Source of the DNA: Mycogone perniciosa
Taxonomy: Eukaryota; Ascomycota; Sordariomycetes; Hypocreales; Hypocreaceae
DNA: 64,000 nucleotides
Direction: 5' to 3'
Assembly: GCA_025331125.1 (NCBI GenBank)
Contig: JAOALB010000114.1
Coordinates: forward strand, 124,001-188,000
Within the stretch, counting starts at the first letter, position 1, and each line of letters opens with the position of its first letter. The notes beneath the pieces are model-generated. The model was not told where the DNA came from. It saw only the letters and a program-made list of their open reading frames with translations, and did not search any database. Below, in pieces: positions 58,214-64,000 of the stretch. A program made the translations under genes and the position numbers.

Positions 58214-60139
58214 ATGGCTCGAAAGATAGCAGGCATGATGGCTGCCGCTATGGCATTGCTGTCTTGTACATCACACCTAGTTCAGGCACAGTCCAAGCCT
58301 GTTTATGCCCATTTCATGGTATAATTTACCCTTCCCAAACTCTCTTTGAACACTGACTTATACGAAAAAAACACCGTCCAGGACTGGCTGAGCGAAATCC
58401 GGGATGCCAAAGAGATCGGCATCGACGGCTTCGCCCTCAACTGCGCGCCTCCCCGTGTCGACAGCTACACTACCAGGCAGCTAGACAACGCCTACGAGGC
58501 CGGTCATCAGGCTAACTTCAAAATGTTCATTTCCTTCGACTTTGCGTACTGGAGCAACGGCGACACCGACCTCATCACGAGCTTTATTAACAAGTACATC
58601 TCCCACCCTGCTCAGGCTTACTTCAACGGCGGTGCCCTTGCCAGTACCTTTGTTGGTGACAGCTTCAACTGGAACAATGTCAAGGCTGCTCTTGGTGGCA
58701 AGAAGCTCACGGTCATTCCCATGGTTCAAGACCCTGCATCGTTGGGAAACAACCAGTTTGGAATTGATGGAGCCTTTTCGTGGTACGCCTGGGCAACAGA
58801 CGGCGGGAATAGTGTGATAAAGGTCAGAAATTGCCCTTTTCTACCTTTCTTTTGACCCCTTCCTTTAACTAATCCCCCTCTTCCTAATAATGCTGCCAGC
58901 GATGCAGCATTATTACGGATCAGAAATGGATTACCCTCATTTCTATCATTACTGTTGAGCGAGCTCCCTATTTCGGACACAAGTGTTGCTGGGGATGTGA
59001 AAAACCAGGGAGGTGGATGCAGTGTGACCTTTGAGTCTCTCTTCCGTTAACAACCAACTTCTACTTCTTTTTCTCCCTTTCACATCTTACCCCTCTCCCA
59101 TTTCGTTTTTCTCTCCTTGAACCCAACCCTTTTGACTATGTACTCCCCAAGACTGTATTACATAGATCTACAGACTCTCCCCCGCGAGAATCTCAGATTA
59201 ACAGCTCTAATGCAGGGCCCAATGACCACGATTTGGGACGATCGATTCATCAGTAACCTCAAAGGCCGTCCCTATATGGCTCGTGAGTGAACCTTCCCAA
59301 CATCAACCCTAAACCTCCCACGCCCCTTTTCTCATACTCAGCTCGTCTCTACCCGAGCTACACTTTATTATCGAACTAATACGGCAATCTAGCTTACTCT
59401 CCCTGGTTCTTCACACATTTTAACACGAAGAATTGGGTCTTCATCGCTGAGGAGCAGCCTGCTCGTCGGTGGCAGCAGCTTCTTGACATGAAGCCAGCTC
59501 TGATCGAAATCATCTCCTGGAACGGTAAATGGTTGACCCCCTAGTAATCAGAAAGTGCCTTGCTAACTGGTGCTTTCCCTCTAAGATTTTGGCGAATGCC
59601 ACCACATCTCGTAAGGCACCCTTACCTTTCACTCTGAAGAATCGGAAACTAACCTCTTATACAGCGGCCCTCAACCTAACTACAGCGACGATGGATCCTC
59701 CCAATGGGCTGCCGGCTACCCCCATGATGGTTGGCGCACACTGGCTAAGCCTTATATCGCTGCATATAAGGCCGGTGCATCCTCCCCAAGCGTCAACATC
59801 GATGAGATCGTCTACTGGTACCGCCCAACCCCCAAGGGCGTCCGGTGTACTAACGACGCCCTTGGCATCCCTCGCGGCGCGGAGCTGCACTCGGATTCCG
59901 TCTTTGTGAGCACCATGTTGACGGCGCCGGCTCAACTTACCGTTACGAGTGGAAACCTGCCCCCTGTTACAGTCAACGCTAACACTGGAATCAACACCTT
60001 CAACTTCACTATGGGTCTGGGTGTGCAGAGGTTCTCTGTGTCTCGCAATGGAAGGGCGATTCTGGGTGGGAGCAGCCCGAAGCAGATTACAAACTCCTGC
60101 CAGACTTACAACTATAACGCGTACGTGGGGACTTTTTAA
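58214..60139 (+). CDS. Secreted GH71 alpha-1,3-glucanase (mutanase), with odd first splice
   Basis: Endo-type hydrolysis of alpha-1,3-glucan in fungal walls; secreted. Exon 1 (58214..58318) encodes a signal peptide ending near HLVQAQ and then KPVYAHFM. Later exons are 58382..58822, 59216..59282, 59393..59524, 59586..59610 and 59665..60139. Family hallmarks: AKEIGIDGFALN, FKMFISFDFAYW, YFNGGALASTF, GAFSWYAW, GRPYMA-PYSPWFFTHF, EIISWNDFGECHHISG and YPHDGWRTLAKPYI. From 58319 the frame hits a stop, so an intron is required. The only AG available is at 58380, which removes a stretch (NTDLYEKNTVQ) that looks like the family's GN-Y segment. The second intron is unusually long (393 nt). The family is certain; intact activity is doubtful. 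Confidence 0.85.
58885..58915. repeat. Perfect 11-bp-arm hairpin in the long GH71 intron
   Basis: TAATAATGCTG and CAGCATTATTA flank a 9-base loop inside the 393-nt intron. It could be part of an old insertion or an RNA structure. The intron is several times longer than its neighbours. Confidence 0.7.
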
Positions 60140-60255
60140 CTAGGTCTCACAATGATGTTAGGAAAATGAGACGACGGCGATGATGAAAATGCATGAATGA
60201 GGTTTCATTTTGGAATGATTGGCCCACACCGTCCATATGAAGTAGAATGTCCTCT

Positions 60256-61009
60256 TCAGCAGTAGATTCGTGAATGGGGTTGATGTGCTGAATCTTTCCA
60301 ATAACCTCTTCTCCCTCGTTCTCTGCCTGATCCAATGTTAATTTGATGTTTCCAGTCCTTGGCTTGCTTCTCTATCATATCTCGTTCCTCCTTGTCCTGT
60401 GGTTGTGGCGATTGTTCAAACACCCCGAACAGATCAGTCTCCGGAGGCTCTAGGAACAGATTTGATTTCATAGCAGTGATGTCTGGTGTAGGTAGAGTCG
60501 GATATACTGCCATTAACCCGAACTCAACATTAGGGAGCGTTGGGATCGATACGGCTTGGTCTTTGTCAACATAAGAGGGGCGGTATATCTCACCATCTGT
60601 GATTGAGGCAAGAAATTCGGACAGATCAGACGCTGCTCTCAAGCGTTGTAGGATTTCCAGGGCCTCCATCTCGGGAGATGTCTTGAGCCGGCCGAGAATA
60701 TCGCGAAAGGTCTGGTGCTCCTCCCGGAGATTTTCAATGTAATTCCTTTTGTAAAAACATTCTGTTCCGCGTTTGGTACAAAATGTACATCTGGGTGCAT
60801 TTCCGTCGCACTAGAAGGTATAATAAACTGAATGTCCCGCATCAAACGGAACACAGGGGCCAACAACGTACCCGGGACTTTCTTGTCCGACATGCAGTAC
60901 ATGCATTCTGCCGGCCGACGCGTCGTCTTTTAGACAGTCTCTCCTCCTGGCTCGTATCTCCAGACTCTCGGGATGGTTTTGGAAGAATAGGTTTGTATGT
61001 GGAATGCAT
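60256..61009 (-). CDS. Small Zn2Cys6 transcription factor-like protein
   Basis: Nuclear DNA-binding protein of about 230 residues. Exon 1 (61009..60872) starts at the first ATG and gives a basic head, then the first half of a zinc cluster. The intron (60871..60811) splits it exactly at the usual place. Exon 2 (60810..60256) completes CX2CX6CX6CX2CX6C, with cysteines at 37, 40, 47, 54, 57 and 64 by count. A short linker and helix (NLREEHQTFRDIL) follow. The rest has no fungal-trans middle domain, so this is either a short-type regulator or a truncated one. The last ~30 codons (GRERGRRGYW) look less natural than the alternative frame (NEGEEVIGKIQHINP), which hints at a shifted 3' end. It converges on the GH71 gene, with ends ~115 bases apart. 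Confidence 0.8.
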
Positions 61010-62150
61010 TTCACAGAATATTCTGAAGCAGTCCTAGGCTCTGTCGTGTTTGCAATGGAGAAAACGAAAATGAAATGCCGAGAGCGGGCGTTTGTCTTCA
61101 ACGCCAATGCATATATTCCACTACTCTATTTAGCAGTCTTTTGGGGCAATGTCCGTCTTCACTCGTCATTATATATGTAACACAACTACAAACGCTGACG
61201 TTTACATGTAGGAGAAGCATTCGCATGAATGCCAAGCGTTCACGAAACCTGATTGTACTGCCTACTTGTTGTCAAAAGCCAGCTACCTATAGAAGCCACT
61301 TATGTTGTTGGTGAGGCTCCCCTAGCGGTTATCCAATCAGCTTATGCTTACAAGGCCGGGTCAGCGGTATACGTGGACGGGGTGAAGCCAGCAGGTAAAA
61401 TCAACGTCATTCTGACGTGGCTCTTGATCCAATTTCTTTCATTCTCTTATTTCTTTTTATTCCAAGCGTCTGAATACCCTAAGGTCACTCAAATCAGGAT
61501 CTTATACGAAGCACGGGGTGAGGCAGTGTATTGTTCACTGCAATTAACGCATGTGAAACGCGGCCGGGGAGGGAAATTGTCAAAATCATCTGTGAAGCCT
61601 ATCCGACGAAGAGATCCATATTAATCGGAAGATGGGTTAAGAGAAGATGTCATGGAATGCCTGTGGTGGTAGATGTGTCATGCATCGCGCTCACTCATAT
61701 CACAATCACCCAGTGAACTTCACCGAGAGTATTAAGAATAGCTGACACAATGTAATGAGGAATGTGAGGCTTGTCTCATAGCTTTGGTGAACGTTTGCTT
61801 GGTCCATTCCTGGCAAACCCACCACGGCTCCAGCGACGGAATTCCTTCACAATGACCATCCGAATTGGACAGGAAGTCTCACCTAGCCCGTGATGCAAGC
61901 ACCCGCGAGCGAACTACAGACTCTGCTGAAACTTGGTCCTCAAAAAATAATCAGTATCGGGCTTGCCGTCATACCGAAGTATAAGAAGAGTGATGTGTAC
62001 CAGACTTTGGAGTTCCAGCATTCTTCCATCACACTCATCCATCTTCATTATCTCATGCCGAGCACTCTTCCATCGGCGGAAAACCCACAAGACTTCAATC
62101 CACCAGTCATCAAGACTACATGTGGTGTGTGTGGCCACAACTTCCGCAGT
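61010..62150. other. Region upstream of the Zn2Cys6 gene, no gene seen
   Basis: Promoter side of the Zn2Cys6 gene followed by short open frames without splice logic or recognisable motifs. Confidence 0.4.
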
Positions 62151-62164
62151 TCGGCAATCATTTG

Positions 62165-62371
62165 CTAGTGTTTAGATCTCGACCACACCTTGTAGGGGTG
62201 GAGCTTCTTCAAGGGCAGAATCTTGCCAACAGAAGCCATAATGAACAGATCTCTGGCCATCAGAGTGACGGATTTATCCTTTGGAAGCCAGTGGAAACGT
62301 TCTGCATAGATTGTATCGATGAACGGCGAGAATCGGCATGGAAAGATGAAGAACCTCGAACGCCTATTTCT
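62165..62371 (-). pseudogene. Orphan terminal exon of an unidentified gene
   Basis: After a TTCCCCAG acceptor-like site, a minus-strand frame reads SRFFIFPCRFSPFIDTIYAE, RFHWLPKDKSVTLMARDLFI and ASVGKILPLKKLHPYKVWSR to a TAG. The composition is clearly protein-like. No matching upstream exon is found, so it is probably a fragment. No family recognised. Confidence 0.4.
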
Positions 62372-62405
62372 GGGGAACTATTGGCTATAAAGTGAAGCTT
62401 TTTTG

Positions 62406-62679
62406 TTATGTTATGTTTGAGGTTAATCTTCTGAGGCTAAAGATTCCGTCTGTATTGGCGCCCTCTTTCTCTTCAATATCTCCAACCAGGCTTGTTTCTT
62501 TCGTTCGATTCAGCATATCCATGGAGGCAGCGCCCTCTAACTCTTTTACCCCTGCCACGTAGACACTGAATGGGTCCTCCTGTACAGAACTTTTTTAGTA
62601 ACAAAATGGGGGGGCTTGCCTTATTACAGCAACCTCGCTCTCGAGCATGGACTTCACGCTGAATCCCAGACATGACTGG
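62406..62679 (-). pseudogene. Orphan two-exon coding fragment
   Basis: Frame LGFSVKSMLESEVA (to about 62635) joins, in phase, through a short intron (GTAATAAG donor, TACTAA branch site, TGTACAG acceptor) to EDPFSVYVAGVKELEGAASM, DMLNRTKETSLVGDIEEKEG and a TAA at 62406. Splice signals and composition support real coding sequence. A CTCTCCAG acceptor lies just upstream, so more exons may have existed. No family recognised. Confidence 0.45.
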
Positions 62680-63254
62680 AGAGGCACGCGCACACTATTC
62701 AGGATTGTAATTGCACAAAGTAGCAGATATCATAGATTTAACGAGCCTTATGACTTCTACTTGGCGCTGGAGTGAAGAAGCTGCACGCTTCGTCGCTGTG
62801 GTGAGAGGAAGTTAGACGCAGGATATGGTCTTCTGGGATTGATGCGATGAACAGGGCTCTAAACGATGTGATCATTCAGCTGTTGTGGGTTGCGTGAGTT
62901 GGAAATAATGAACGTCGAGGGAGAGGAGGAATAGAGACGGCTAGGGTCTTCAGGCTCCTGGAACCGACGTGATAACTGACTGCCAGCTGGCTGCACTATA
63001 ACTTACTATTTCGTTATTTTCATAATTTCTCAGTAATCCGGCAAATTACTTATTTCTTCTAGGTTCTTATTCTTCTTTTGGCACTTTGGTGCCTCCATTT
63101 CAATTTGAGATCTCTGGTCTAAATCTCAAGGAGAATGACCTTCTGGCAGTGCGGGTATACCAGGAGCAGGCCTAAAATTTGACATCTTCTCAACAGACCG
63201 AGTATATCGATCTCCTCCGAACAAGAAATTTGAGATCCACTAACAAGGGCAAAG

Positions 63255-63513
63255 CTCCCTAGCGAGCCAAAAGTTATACAATAAGTTGTGGAATAGCGGG
63301 AAGGCCCAAGAGAATGAGATGACATGGTCTCGATGGCTCATCTTGCGAGCCCTTTATCGTGACGAGCTGCTTGTGAAACTCGAGCCTTCCATTAAGAAGT
63401 TTGGCTTGTCTGTACCACCTGTCAGCAAATATGATATGATATGTACCGCCGCCAGTTCCAGTTACCTGAAAACGGCGCTGAGGCCCTACCCTTTGATCGC
63501 CGAGCGCCCTTAG
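63255..63513 (+). pseudogene. Protein-like fragment near the right edge
   Basis: An open frame reads LYNKLWNSGKAQENEMTWSR, LILRALYRDELLVKLEPSIK and KFGLSVPPVSKYDMICTAAS to a TAG. No start codon or splice partner is evident. It borders the AT-rich end and may be a remnant of a mobile or accessory gene. Confidence 0.3.
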
Positions 63514-63559
63514 ATAAAGGAGAAAATACCACGAATAACAAAGTATAGAAACCATCCGC

Positions 63560-63960
63560 AACAATACATAACTATAGATGCCTAAATGCTAATAAATCAG
63601 GGACTGTTTATTTATGGTTGCTGTAGATTCCTTCAATTGCTGTAAATTTCTTCAATTACTATAATTTATTCATTATATAGAGATAGATAATGTTATTATT
63701 CTTAATATATATGGTTTGGAAGATTATATTTATCTAAAATGTAATATGTAGTAACTGTTTTAAACTCTAATTCGTTAATAAGGACTTAATGGTATATCTT
63801 CTACATAATAGTTATAACGGATCTATTTCGTAGCCAGCTTTATAGGAGAGCTATCATTCTTCGATTGAATAGTGTCCTGCAATAAGTCGGTAGCCCCAAG
63901 AAGTATACGTGCCCGATACCAATAAGCTTCACCAAATCTTCTTCTAGCGTAGGTATCCCT
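63560..63960. other. Strongly AT-rich, TpA-rich block
   Basis: Base composition changes sharply: mostly A and T with many TA steps, unlike any other part of the window, and no open frame. This is what heavily RIP-mutated repeats look like in ascomycetes. No transposon domain can be recognised. Confidence 0.6.
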
Positions 63961-64000
63961 TAAAGGGGGTATCTTAGATCCAGACATATAAGAGGGCATT

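Noticed and set aside
62494..62505. tRNA gene suggested by a GTTCGATTC B-box-like sequence
   Set aside because: No matching A-box or cloverleaf could be drawn, and the stretch lies in a protein-coding fragment on the other strand.

Overview
This window is fungal nuclear DNA. Genes are intron-rich: the introns are mostly 45-120 nt, GT-AG, and often have a CTAAC/CTGAC-like branch site. They run on both strands with no operons. The gene set is 2-methylcitrate dehydratase, DASH cryptochrome, CFEM-like GPI protein, allantoate-permease-type and DHA2-type MFS transporters, GH71 alpha-1,3-glucanase, Vms1, Cms1, Nop6 and a Zn2Cys6 regulator. This points to a filamentous ascomycete (Pezizomycotina), most likely Sordariomycetes/Hypocreales. 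The genus cannot be proved from the window. All gene models were spliced by eye.

Layout. 1-11.1 kb is ordinary gene-dense chromosome: Nop6 (cut by the left edge), allantoate-permease-like MFS, CFEM-like cell-wall protein, Cms1 and a second MFS. 11.4-13.9 kb is a DASH cryptochrome with a repeat tail. 13.9-18.4 kb is a long non-coding stretch. 18.4-21.9 kb holds mitochondrial PrpD and an SH3/PPxY actin-patch-type protein. 22-34 kb is an accessory island. It has a membrane-anchored ankyrin protein and, divergently, a large GHKL-ATPase / NO VEIN-type (DUF3883, PD-(D/E)XK-like) protein. Both are interrupted by single-base-type frameshifts. A mutated copy of the 3' end of the GHKL gene lies about 1 kb further on. 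34-38 kb holds decayed ORFs and a 205-nt fold-back element. 38.1-39.9 kb is a DHA2 transporter. 40-46.6 kb is gene-poor and includes a degenerate TCCGAA-based minisatellite. 46.6-48.2 kb is a GPCR. 48.2-54 kb is mostly non-coding. 54-61 kb is normal again: APH-family kinase, Vms1, GH71 mutanase and a small Zn2Cys6 protein converging on it. 61-64 kb is remnant-rich and becomes very AT-rich at the right end.

Working together: Nop6 and Cms1 are both small-subunit ribosome biogenesis factors, and Vms1 acts in ribosome quality control. PrpD is the propionate-detoxifying 2-methylcitrate cycle. The GPCR, transporters, CFEM-like protein and GH71 enzyme are surface or environment functions. The best candidate for an undescribed system is the 22-33.4 kb pair of ankyrin membrane protein and GHKL/nuclease-like protein. 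Its two-domain architecture resembles stand-alone defence or incompatibility proteins, and this copy appears to be decaying.
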